DNA of 64,000 bases from contig USEY01000003.1 of NCBI GenBank assembly GCA_900553815.1, positions 1 through 64,000 of the forward strand, in the 5' to 3' direction. Source of the stretch: an uncultured Bacteroides sp. Lineage in GTDB: Bacteria > Bacteroidota > Bacteroidia > Bacteroidales > Bacteroidaceae. Below, piece by piece: positions 19,373 through 27,550 of this stretch. Below the pieces are notes generated by a model. That model worked only from the letters and a program-made list of their open reading frames with translations. It was not told the origin of the DNA and did not search any database. Made by a program: the position numbers and the translations under genes. How positions within the stretch are numbered: position 1 is the first letter of the stretch; each line of letters opens with the position of its first letter.

Positions 19373-21403
19373 ATGAGACATTCATTATCAAGAAAAACAC
19401 AAGCCCTCGGCCTTGCCTTCTGCCTGCTGGCAGGCAACCTCTGGGCACAAGACTACCGGCTGACCTCGCCCGACGGACGGCTGAACATCAGCATCGACAC
19501 CCGCGAAGCCCTGACCTGGAGCATCGAGCAGGGAGGCGCTACCGTCATCCAGCCCTCGGCCATCGCCTTGAAAGCACGCGAAGACCGCAAGAACGCCAAG
19601 GAAATCACCCTGGGCAACCCTGTCAAGGTGAGCAAGGCCACCCGCCGCGAGGTGAACACCTCCTTCGCCACACCCATCTACAAGCGGGCCCAAGTAGAGG
19701 ACCACTACAACCAGCTCCTGCTGAAGTGCAAGGGCGGATACAGCGTGGAGTTCAGAGCCTACAACGACGGCGCCGCCTACCGCTTCATCCTGGAACAGCG
19801 CAAACCGCTGCTCATCGAGGCTGAGACTGCCGAGTTCAACTTCGCTCAGGACTACCCCGCCTTCATCCCTTACGTGAACGACAACCGCGGCGGCGAACGC
19901 TACTGCTACTCCTTCGAGTCCTACTACGACGAGTGCCGTCTCTCACAGATGGCCCAGGACTCGCTGGCCATCACCCCGCTGATGGTAGACCTGGGCAACG
20001 GACGCAAGGCCGTGCTGATGGACGCCGGCGTGGAGAACTACCCGGGCATGTTCCTGCTGCGCAACAACGACCGCCCCAACGCGCTGACCGCCACCTTCGC
20101 CCCCTACCCGCTGGAAGAAGTCATTGGCGGATATAACCGGCTGAACCTCGTGCCCACCCGCCGCGCCGACTACATAGCCCGCACCGACGTCCGCCAGACA
20201 CTGCCCTGGAGAGCCGTCGTAGTGACCGAGAAGGACACCCAGCTGGCCGACAACGACATGGCACAGCGACTGGCTCCCGCCTGCCGCATCGACGACACCT
20301 CGTGGATTGTGCCCGGCAAGGTGGCTTGGGACTGGTGGAACACCTGCAACCTGACCGGCGTGGACTTCAAGGCCGGCATGAACACGCCCACCTACAAGGC
20401 CTACATCGACTTTGCCGCCGAGAACCGGCTGGAATACATCATCATCGACGAAGGCTGGAGCAGCCCCGAAAGCCTGATGGAAGTCAGCCCGCAAATCAAC
20501 CTGGAAGAGCTGACCGCCTATGCCAAGCAGAAAGGCGTGGGTATCATCCTCTGGTCGAGCTGGCGCAATGCCCTGAAGGACACCGACAAGACATTCGCCC
20601 ACTACAGCCAGCTGGGCATCAAGGGCTTCAAGGTAGACTTCTTCGACCGCGACGACCAGCCCGTCATCCGCTCCATGTACGAGCTGGCACAACTGGCCGC
20701 CAACCATCACCTCGTGCTCGACTACCATGGCATCAAGCCCGCCGGTATCCAGCGCGCCTACCCCAACATCCTCAACTTCGAAGGCGTGAAAGGCCTGGAG
20801 AATGCCAAGTGGGAACCCATTGTAGGCGGCAACCCCCTGCACGACTTCCCGCGCTACGACGTCAGCGCACCCTACCTGCGCATGCTCACCGGCCCCATGG
20901 ACTACACCCCCGGCGCCACCATCAACGCCACGCGCAGCACCTTCCGCGCCATCAACGACCACCCCATGAGCCAGGGCACCCGCGTACACCAGATGGCCAT
21001 GTACACCCTCTTCGAATCGCCCCTGCAGATGCTGGCCGACAGCCCCAGCAAGTACCGCAAGGAGCAGGAATGCACCAGCTTCATGGCCAAGGTGCCCACG
21101 GTGTTCGACGAGACCGTAGCCCTCGACGGCCAGGTAGGCGAATACATCAGCCTGGCCCGCTGCAAGGACGGCGTGTGGTACGTGGCCGCCATGACCAACT
21201 GGACGCCCCGCCGCTGCACCATCGACCTCTCCTTCCTGGGCGAAGGCGAGTTCGAGGCTGAAATCTTTGCCGACGGCGTCAATGCCGACCGCGAAGCCAC
21301 CGACTACCGCCGCGAGGTGCGCACCCTGAAGGCCACCGACAAGCTGGACATCCAGATGGCTCCCGGCGGAGGATGGACGGCACGGCTGACACCCAAGAAG
21401 TAG
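19373..21403 (+). CDS. GH97 family glycosidase, probably a retaining alpha-galactosidase
   Basis: A 676-residue exported enzyme (signal to about NLWAQ). It has the GH97 N-terminal beta-sandwich, the TIM barrel (IIIDEGWS, VAWDWWNTCN) and a short C-terminal domain. In the barrel GFKVDFFDRDDQ places an Asp (422) where retaining GH97 alpha-galactosidases carry their nucleophile, with Glu470 in NFEGVKG as acid/base. Inverting SusB-type alpha-glucosidases instead use glutamates as general base. Removal of alpha-1,6-galactose from galactomannan would suit this locus. The assignment between galactosidase and glucosidase rests on this one motif. Codon use is notably GC-rich. Confidence 0.85.
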   Translation: MRHSLSRKTQALGLAFCLLAGNLWAQDYRLTSPDGRLNISIDTREALTWSIEQGGATVIQPSAIALKAREDRKNAKEITLGNPVKVSKATRREVNTSFATPIYKRAQVEDHYNQLLLKCKGGYSVEFRAYNDGAAYRFILEQRKPLLIEAETAEFNFAQDYPAFIPYVNDNRGGERYCYSFESYYDECRLSQMAQDSLAITPLMVDLGNGRKAVLMDAGVENYPGMFLLRNNDRPNALTATFAPYPLEEVIGGYNRLNLVPTRRADYIARTDVRQTLPWRAVVVTEKDTQLADNDMAQRLAPACRIDDTSWIVPGKVAWDWWNTCNLTGVDFKAGMNTPTYKAYIDFAAENRLEYIIIDEGWSSPESLMEVSPQINLEELTAYAKQKGVGIILWSSWRNALKDTDKTFAHYSQLGIKGFKVDFFDRDDQPVIRSMYELAQLAANHHLVLDYHGIKPAGIQRAYPNILNFEGVKGLENAKWEPIVGGNPLHDFPRYDVSAPYLRMLTGPMDYTPGATINATRSTFRAINDHPMSQGTRVHQMAMYTLFESPLQMLADSPSKYRKEQECTSFMAKVPTVFDETVALDGQVGEYISLARCKDGVWYVAAMTNWTPRRCTIDLSFLGEGEFEAEIFADGVNADREATDYRREVRTLKATDKLDIQMAPGGGWTARLTPKK

Positions 21404-21900
21404 AGCCATGCGGACGAGGAGGGCGGAAGCAGTGGCCGCTGAATAACGTACCCCTCAGCCCTGCGGGCAGCTCCCCTATCCCAGGGGAGCAGAGCCATGC
21501 GGGCGGGGGCGAAGACAGGGCAGCCGACTGCACTTGATGCGGGGCCTAAAAAGGCACGCTACATATAGCGAAAGCCCAAGATATAAAGCCAAGTCCTCTT
21601 CCCCTGACATAGGGGAAGTACCCCGAAGGGGGGATGGGGTACAAAGAAGAGCCTCTCCCCCATCCCCTCTCCCGAAGCAGAGGGGATGACAGACAGCGCA
21701 GCCACGACTCCTATGCCGTGGCTGCGCTGTCTGTCATTATCTGTGGTCATCCGTCCCATCAGTGTCATCTGTGTACCATCCTCTTTAGGCCCCGCATCAA
21801 GTGCGGGGTGACGGCCTTGTGGCCGTCGGCTGCGCTGTCTTCGCCCGCATGGCCTCCCCCCTCTCCTTCGGGAGAGGGGAGAGGCTGCCGGGGTGAGGCT
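21404..21900. repeat. Cluster of REP-like palindromes and a long inverted repeat
   Basis: This gap holds no gene. It contains hairpins at 21470-21490 (GCTCCCC/GGGGAGC), 21598-21618 (CTTCCCC/GGGGAAG) and about 21687-21736 (TGACAGACAGCGCAGCCACG and its exact complement around a 10-base loop), and CCCCGCA/TGCGGGG at about 21791. In addition, 21490-21552 reappears inverted at 21784-21853 with a roughly 20-base insertion in the right arm. AGAGCCATGCGG occurs twice (about 21403 and 21490). Confidence 0.8.
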
Positions 21901-22698
21901 TTACCCCATACTTCCTCCCCCGCCTTCTTCTTCACCGCCGCCCGAAGGCACATCGGGCGCCACGCCCACATAGACGGGCCACTCCACCGAGCGCGGCTCC
22001 TTCAGCAAGGCGCTGCCGCCGCGGCTGAACTGCGTCGTGACGCGCAGCGTGTACGTACCGTCGGCCAGTCCGGCGGGAATGGTGAAGCTGAGCTTCTTGG
22101 GCTCGTTCACCGCCCAGTAGTCTTCGGTGACGCGCGTCTCCTGTCCTTCGCTGTCCACCAGGAAGATGCCCACCTCCGGGTCGGTGCCCGCCACCTTCAG
22201 GTAGTTGCCCGTCACGGTGAACGGACGTCCGGCCGTAGCCTCGCCCGCGGTGCCGCGCGTAGCGGCGTCCTGCGTGCCGGCAATGTACATCACCTCCGCC
22301 TTCGGCCCCAGCACGTTGATGTTCGTATTTCGTATGGCCTCGCGCCAGTCGGCTCCCTGGGCTATGGTGATGTCGAGGGTGTTGACCGCGGGGTCCCATG
22401 CGCTGCCGCCCCGTCCTTTGGGCGAGGCCACGGCCGAGAAGAGTCCGTTGCTGACGCGCATGCCGTTCAGCGTCAGCCGCTTGATGACCCTATGTTCGAA
22501 GCGGATGACGGCCTCCACCGTCTCGCGCTCCAGGCCGGGGTTCAGCGCCATGATTTCCGATACTACGCGGTCGAAGTCGGCCGTGCCGTTGCTCACCAGC
22601 ACGAAGCGGGTGTCCTTGGGGTCTTCGGTCAGCGGATTGTCTACGGTCTGTACATTCAGTGTGTACTTGATGTCATCGTTTGCCATAAATACTTTCAT
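21901..22698 (-). CDS. HU-HIG DNA-binding protein with Ig-like DUF4469 domain and Gly-rich tail
   Basis: A 265-residue protein. Residues about 8-120 match the HU-related fold of Bacteroidetes 'HU-HIG' proteins (HU fused to wHTH, Ig or glycine-rich motif). Residues about 125-245 resemble the Ig-like DUF4469 (RPFTVTGNYLKV, GIFLVDSEG, LADGTYTLRVTTQFS). It ends in a Pro/Glu/Gly stretch and GGGGSMG. The second HU-like protein of the window (56548-57048) ends in the same seven residues. Function is unknown; DNA binding is inferred from the fold. Start may be Met1 or Met5. The gene is preceded by a 175-bp tandem array that appears to lie in its mRNA leader. Confidence 0.8.
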   Translation of the reverse strand: MKVFMANDDIKYTLNVQTVDNPLTEDPKDTRFVLVSNGTADFDRVVSEIMALNPGLERETVEAVIRFEHRVIKRLTLNGMRVSNGLFSAVASPKGRGGSAWDPAVNTLDITIAQGADWREAIRNTNINVLGPKAEVMYIAGTQDAATRGTAGEATAGRPFTVTGNYLKVAGTDPEVGIFLVDSEGQETRVTEDYWAVNEPKKLSFTIPAGLADGTYTLRVTTQFSRGGSALLKEPRSVEWPVYVGVAPDVPSGGGEEEGGGGSMG

Positions 22699-22725
22699 TT
22701 AAAGGTTATACATATTGTTTATTCG

Positions 22726-22900
22726 CGTGCGTGACGCGCACCTTACCACGTGCGTGACGCGCACCTTACCGCGTGCGTGGCGCGCACCTTACCACGTGCG
22801 TGACGCGCACCTTACCACGTGCGTGACGCGCACCTTACCGAGTGCGTGATGCGCACCTTACCGCGTGCGTGGCGCGCACCTTACCGCGTGCGTGGCGCGC
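22726..22900. repeat. Tandem array of a 23-bp hairpin-forming unit in the leader of the HU-HIG gene
   Basis: Eight units (the last partial) start at 22726, 22749, 22772, 22795, 22818, 22841, 22864 and 22887, each 23 bp. Every unit keeps the dyad GTGCG/CGCAC around a 5-base loop whose bases vary (TGACG, TGGCG, TGATG), followed by a CTTACC linker. There are no spacers, so this is not CRISPR. The array ends 27 bp from the start codon of the HU-HIG gene. Confidence 0.95.
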
Positions 22901-22907
22901 TATGAGG

Positions 22908-22915
22908 CAAAGATA
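22908..22915 (-). promoter_or_regulatory. -7 box of the HU-HIG gene, directly before the tandem array
   Basis: TATCTTTG on the minus strand matches the Bacteroides -7 consensus exactly. Transcription would begin at about 22900, the first base of the array, giving a leader of about 200 nt made mostly of repeated hairpins. No convincing -33 box is seen. Confidence 0.5.
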
Positions 22916-22973
22916 AAAATAATAGTGGAAAAGCCAGCGGTTTTGTGAAAAAAAATGCAGATGATATAACTTC

Positions 22974-23040
22974 TTAGACGCAGATAGAGCGGATTGGACG
23001 GATATATAAATCCGCACCATCCGCTCTATCCGTATCTAAG
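22974..23040. repeat. TTAGACGC…GCGGAT long inverted repeat (copy 1), possible terminator
   Basis: TTAGACGCAGATAGAGCGGAT pairs imperfectly with ATCCGCTCTATCCGTATCTAAG around a 24-base loop that itself contains GGAT/ATCC. It lies 33 bp beyond the hutH stop codon. A second member of the family follows dnaE at 42618-42691. On the minus strand a T8 run follows some 20 bases later. Confidence 0.75.
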
Positions 23041-23073
23041 CGATAGCCAGTCAGTTCGCAGACCGCCGGGGTA

Positions 23074-24570
23074 TCAATAGTCAAACTTCGTCCGGTTGAG
23101 GAAAGCCACGGTCTTGTGTATTTCCTTGTACATCACGATGTCGTCTTTTACGAAAGGGACTTCCTTGCGGTAGTCGTGCAGGAAGCGTTCGAGCAGGGGC
23201 GACGTCTTGAGCGGGCGGCGGAAGTCGATGCCCTGGGCGGCGTTCATCAGCTCGATGGCCAGGATGTGGTCCAGGTTGTCCATGATGCGGAAGAGTTTGG
23301 TGGCGGCGTTGGCGCCCATGCTGACGTGGTCTTCCTGTCCGTTGCTCGACACGATGGAGTCGCAGCTGGCGGGATAGCTGTACATCTTGTTCTGGCTCAC
23401 CATGGAGGCGGCGGCATACTGGGGTATCATGAAGCCGGAGTTCAGGCCGGGATTGGCCACGAGGAACTCGGGCAGGCCGCGCAGGCCCATGATGAGCTGC
23501 GCCACGCGGCGTTCGCTGATATTGCCCAACTCGGCCAGGGCAATGCCCAGGAAGTCGTAGGAGATGGCCAGCGGCTGACCGTGGAAGTTTCCGCCGGAGA
23601 TGATGAGGTCCTCATCAGGGAAGATGGTGGGGTTGTCGGTCACGGAGTTGATTTCGGTCAGCAGCACGGAGGACACGTAGCGTATGGCGTCCTTCGTGGC
23701 ACCGTGCACCTGCGGAATGCAGCGGAAGGAATAGGGGTCTTGCACGTGCTTCTTGGGACGGGCAATGAGTTCGCTGCCCTCCAGCAGTTTGCGGAAGTGC
23801 TCGCCGGTCTCTATCTGTCCGCGGTGGGGCCTGATTTGCTGGATGCAGTCCATGAAGGGGTCGATGCGGCCGTCGAAAGCTTCCAGGCTGAGGGCGGCAA
23901 TGAGGTCGGCCCGCTTGCTCAGCCGCTGTGCCTTGAGGATGGCAAACACGCCGTTGGCGCTCATGAACTGGGTGCCGTTCAGCAGGGCCAGGCCTTCCTT
24001 GCTCATCAGCTTCACCGGTTCCCAGCCAAACTCGTCGAGCACACTGATGGCCTCGCGTTTCTTTCCTTTATAATAGACGTCGCCCACGCCGATAAGCGGC
24101 AGGAAGAGGTTGGCCAGCGGAGCCAGGTCGCCCGAGGCACCCAGCGAGCCACGGTCGTAGACGATGGGCATGACGTCGTTGTTGAAGAAGTCCAGTATGC
24201 GCTGCACGGTGATGACCTGCACGCCGCTGTGTCCCAGCGAGAGGGCGTGAGCCTTGAGCAGCATCATCAGCTTCACCACCACCGGGCGTATCTCCTCGCC
24301 TACGCTGCAGGCGTGGCTCTTGATGAGGTTCTCCTGCAAGGTGCCCAGTTCGTCGGGCGAAATGTTCTTGTTGCACAGCGAGCCGAAGCCCGTGGTGATG
24401 CCGTAAAGGGGTTCGGACGACTCGGCAATCTTCTTGTCCAGGTAGTCGCGGCAACGCTGTATGCGCTCCTTGGCCTCGGGAGAGAGTTCCAGTTTCAGGT
24501 TCTCGTTGATGATGCGCTCGATGAGCTCAAAGGTGAGCTCGCCGGAGCCTATGTAATACACGTTTTTCAT
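23074..24570 (-). CDS. hutH: Histidine ammonia-lyase
   Basis: First step of histidine breakdown: L-histidine to urocanate and ammonia. The 498-residue protein has the Ala145-Ser146-Gly147 triad in GSLGASGDLAPL, which cyclises to the MIO prosthetic group, with the N-terminal GITTGFG and the QDPYSFRC-like segment (VQDPYSFRCIPQVHGA) typical of the family. Length is standard. Its ATG overlaps the stop of the upstream cyclodeaminase gene (ATGA), so the two are translationally coupled. It is the last gene of the operon. Confidence 0.97.
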   Translation of the reverse strand: MKNVYYIGSGELTFELIERIINENLKLELSPEAKERIQRCRDYLDKKIAESSEPLYGITTGFGSLCNKNISPDELGTLQENLIKSHACSVGEEIRPVVVKLMMLLKAHALSLGHSGVQVITVQRILDFFNNDVMPIVYDRGSLGASGDLAPLANLFLPLIGVGDVYYKGKKREAISVLDEFGWEPVKLMSKEGLALLNGTQFMSANGVFAILKAQRLSKRADLIAALSLEAFDGRIDPFMDCIQQIRPHRGQIETGEHFRKLLEGSELIARPKKHVQDPYSFRCIPQVHGATKDAIRYVSSVLLTEINSVTDNPTIFPDEDLIISGGNFHGQPLAISYDFLGIALAELGNISERRVAQLIMGLRGLPEFLVANPGLNSGFMIPQYAAASMVSQNKMYSYPASCDSIVSSNGQEDHVSMGANAATKLFRIMDNLDHILAIELMNAAQGIDFRRPLKTSPLLERFLHDYRKEVPFVKDDIVMYKEIHKTVAFLNRTKFDY

Positions 24571-25196
24571 ACTCGCAACGTACGGTTAATTTCGTCCAAC
24601 AATTCCTTTTCCTTAGCCAGCGCCTGCTGCTCCAGTCCGTCGGCCTCAGCCTGCATGGCCAGGGCAAACTCCTTGTCCTTCAATGAACCGAGGTTGATGC
24701 GCACGTTCATCAATGCGGCCAGCACGGCCGAGCGGGCAGCCATCATGGCCACGCAGGCATCGGTCACGGCATTCTGGTTGCCCTTCCGGGCTACCTGGGC
24801 AATGGTATCCATCAGCCCGTAGGCTCGCCGGGCCACTTCCATAGGTACTTGTGCTGCAAACTTGGTGGCTTCCTGTATGGCAGCACTGCGGGCAGCCTTC
24901 TCCTCATCGGTTGCCTTGGGCATCTTGAAGCAGGCAAACACACGGTCGTAGGCTTCGGAGTCGCGGTCCACATCGGCCACAAACTCTTCCTTCAGCCCTG
25001 CGGCACGTTCGGCTATCTGCTTCATCAGTTCCTCACAGTCGGCATAGTTTTTCTTTCCTATGGTCAGGTTGGCCACCATGGCCGCCAAAGCCGAGGCAAT
25101 GGCTCCGTTGAGAGCGGCGATACTGCCACCGCCGGGCACGGGGTCGCTGCCGGCCACTTTGTTCAAGAAATCTTTTACAGTCAATTCAGTCAACAT
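24567..25196 (-). CDS. fchA: Formimidoyltetrahydrofolate cyclodeaminase
   Basis: A 209-residue all-helical protein of the FTCD_C family, with the signature SDPVPGGGSIAALNGA near the N-terminus. It converts 5-formimino-tetrahydrofolate to 5,10-methenyl-tetrahydrofolate and ammonia. In animals this domain is fused to the formiminotransferase; here the two activities are separate genes of the same operon. It lies 54 bp after hutI and overlaps the hutH start by 4 bp. Confidence 0.93.
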   Translation of the reverse strand: MLTELTVKDFLNKVAGSDPVPGGGSIAALNGAIASALAAMVANLTIGKKNYADCEELMKQIAERAAGLKEEFVADVDRDSEAYDRVFACFKMPKATDEEKAARSAAIQEATKFAAQVPMEVARRAYGLMDTIAQVARKGNQNAVTDACVAMMAARSAVLAALMNVRINLGSLKDKEFALAMQAEADGLEQQALAKEKELLDEINRTLRV

Positions 25197-25250
25197 GGTA
25201 TTAGTTTTTTATGGGTTATAGTTTCTTATTTATTCTCTGGAGGTCGAAGT

Positions 25251-26504
25251 TTAACCTGCCGGATAGAGCACTCCTTCCTTCACCGTGGTCTGCACGCAGT
25301 TCATGCCTATATAGTAAGGAAGGAAATGATAGTTCGGCGTATTGAGCAAGGCAAAGTCACCCTTCTTGCCTACCTCGATGCTGCCTATGCGGTCGGCACG
25401 GTTCAGGGCTGCCGCCCCGTTCAGCGTCAGGGCAGTAATGGCCTCCTCGATACTCATCTTCATGTAGATGCAGGCCAGGGCAAACGTAAGCGGAATGGAA
25501 CCGGAGAAGCAGCTGCCGGGATTGAGGTCGGTGGCCAAAGCCACGGCACAGCCGGCGTCTATCATTTCCCGTCCACGGGCGTACGGTTCTTTCAGGGCAA
25601 AAGCGGTAAGCGGCAGCAGCGTAGCCACCACTCCATGCTCGGCCATGGCACGGATGTCGGCATCGGAAGCATGCAGCAGGTGGTCGGCCGATACGGCATC
25701 CAGCTCCGCAGCCAGTCCGGCACCGCCCAGCGGCACAATCTCATCGGCATGCAGCTTCAGAGCCAGTCCCATCTGCCGGGCAGCCAACAGCAGGCGGCGC
25801 GACTGCTCGATGGAAAAGACTCCCTGCTCGCAGAAGACGTCGCAAAACTCGGCCAGTCCGTTCTTCACCACGCAAGGCATCACCTCGCGTATCAGATAGT
25901 CCACGTACTCGTCCGTCCGCCCCGCATACTCAGCCGGCACGGCATGCGCGCCAAGGAAGGTGGGCACGACGTCCACCCGGCGGCGTTCGTCGTTGGCCAG
26001 GCTGTGCATCACGCGTAGTTGCATCAGCTCCGTTTCCTTGTCCAGTCCGTAGCCGCTCTTTCCTTCAACGGTGGTTACCCCCATGAGGCTCATGCGCTTC
26101 AGGAAAGTCTCGGCATTATTGCGTAACTGTATGAAGTTGCAGGCACGCGTAGCACCGACCGTGCTGACGATGCCTCCTCCACGCTGCATGATGGACATGT
26201 AGCTCTCGCCCTTCAGCCGCCACGAAAACTCCTCGGCACGCTCGCCGCCAAACACGAAGTGCGTGTGCGAGTCGACAAAACCGGGCAGCAAGCAGCGGCC
26301 GCGTGCGTTGTAGTGCCAGTAGCGGCGATAGTAACCGTCACGCTCCTCGCCACGACTGGGGCCGACGTAGGTGATGAGCCCGTCGGTCACCTCCACCGTA
26401 GCATTGTCCATCACCATCAGTTCGGCCATCTCCTTGCCCTTCCGGGCGGTAGTCCCCAACGGAGTGACAAGGCGGGCATTGAATAATATCAGGTTTTCTG
26501 CCAT
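25251..26504 (-). CDS. hutI: Imidazolonepropionase
   Basis: A 417-residue amidohydrolase that opens 4-imidazolone-5-propionate to N-formimino-L-glutamate. The metal-binding HTH is in LPGFVDSHTHFVFGGERAEEF, further ligands are in LKLHADEIVPLGG, and ATDLNPGS near residue 320 carries the catalytic Asp. Length and motifs are complete. Third enzyme of the pathway, between ftcD (50 bp upstream) and fchA (54 bp downstream). Confidence 0.97.
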   Translation of the reverse strand: MAENLILFNARLVTPLGTTARKGKEMAELMVMDNATVEVTDGLITYVGPSRGEERDGYYRRYWHYNARGRCLLPGFVDSHTHFVFGGERAEEFSWRLKGESYMSIMQRGGGIVSTVGATRACNFIQLRNNAETFLKRMSLMGVTTVEGKSGYGLDKETELMQLRVMHSLANDERRRVDVVPTFLGAHAVPAEYAGRTDEYVDYLIREVMPCVVKNGLAEFCDVFCEQGVFSIEQSRRLLLAARQMGLALKLHADEIVPLGGAGLAAELDAVSADHLLHASDADIRAMAEHGVVATLLPLTAFALKEPYARGREMIDAGCAVALATDLNPGSCFSGSIPLTFALACIYMKMSIEEAITALTLNGAAALNRADRIGSIEVGKKGDFALLNTPNYHFLPYYIGMNCVQTTVKEGVLYPAG

Positions 26505-26554
26505 AATCTATCTATTAACCGGGTACAGGACAGGTGTCCATACCCCACACATTC

Positions 26555-27460
26555 TTATTCTTCCATAATACGCGCTTCGAGTACCTGCCGCATGGAGAAG
26601 TTCTCCAGTCCCAGGTAATAAGAAGCCGTATCTATCAGTGCTTCCATCGGCACCAGGCCAATGATTTCGCTACCCACGATGCTGACGCCGTAGCGACGCG
26701 CCTCGATGCGTACCAGCTCAAAGGCACGGTAGAGGGCAGTACGGGTATAGTCGGTCATGTTGATGGAGACTTGCGTGATGCCCCGCTCTTTCAGTTCCAC
26801 GCCCATGGCCTTGCAATAGCGCAGGCCGCCACCAATAAAGCGAATCTTCTTGGCTATGTCGTGGGCTATCTCCAGACTGGGCGTAGAGAGGTTGATGTTA
26901 TAGGCCACTAGCGGCATGCGGGCACCAATGGCTACCGTGCCAGCAGTAGGATGACGCTCGGCCGGGCCAAAGTCGGGTTGCCATTCGGGCAGCTTTATTT
27001 TCTCGGCCATGCCTTCAAACTCACCCTTGCGGATGGCAGCCAGGTTCTCGCGATGGGGAGCCGTGGCTGACTTCTCATAGAGGAAAACGGGCAGATTATA
27101 ACGGCTGGCAACCTCTGCTCCCACTTCCTTGGACAGGGCGATGGCTTCCTCCATCGTCACGCCGCGGATAGGAATGAATGGCACTACGTCTACCGCACCC
27201 ATGCGGGGATGCTGCCCCTGATGATGGTTGAGGTCGATGAGCTTCACGGCCACACCAATGGCTTCGAGCACCGCCTCGCGCAGTGCCTCGGGTTCGCCAA
27301 CTACGGTCACCACCAGGCGGTTGTGGTCTTCGTCGTTGCTATAGTCCAGCAACTTCACGTTCTGTCTGGCTCTGAAGGGAGCTACTATCTGGTCTATCTT
27401 CTGCAAGTCGCGTCCTTCGCTGAAATTGGGGACGCATTCCATGATTCTGTTCATATACAT
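26555..27460 (-). CDS. ftcD: Glutamate formimidoyltransferase
   Basis: A 301-residue monofunctional enzyme that moves the formimino group from formiminoglutamate to tetrahydrofolate, yielding glutamate. The signature ECVPNFSEGRD is at the N-terminus, followed by DYSNDEDHNRLVVT and HPRMGAVDVVPFIPI. It lacks the cyclodeaminase half, which is supplied by fchA two genes on. Translation could start at Met1 or at Met3; the conserved region begins at Met3-Asn-Arg-Ile-Met. Confidence 0.95.
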   Translation of the reverse strand: MYMNRIMECVPNFSEGRDLQKIDQIVAPFRARQNVKLLDYSNDEDHNRLVVTVVGEPEALREAVLEAIGVAVKLIDLNHHQGQHPRMGAVDVVPFIPIRGVTMEEAIALSKEVGAEVASRYNLPVFLYEKSATAPHRENLAAIRKGEFEGMAEKIKLPEWQPDFGPAERHPTAGTVAIGARMPLVAYNINLSTPSLEIAHDIAKKIRFIGGGLRYCKAMGVELKERGITQVSINMTDYTRTALYRAFELVRIEARRYGVSIVGSEIIGLVPMEALIDTASYYLGLENFSMRQVLEARIMEE

Positions 27461-27550
27461 TATATATTATATGCCTCAGCCCTGCCCCTTCTTCCAACGA
27501 AAGAGGCTGAATGGGCGAAGGCGAATTAGTATTCTGATTGAAGAAAAGGA

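Noticed and set aside
19943..21409. A 488-codon open frame on the minus strand opposite GH97
   Set aside because: It arises from the GC-rich codon use of GH97, and its product is low-complexity Val/Gly/Ala/His.
22726..22900. CRISPR array
   Set aside because: The 23-bp units follow each other without spacers and no cas gene is near.
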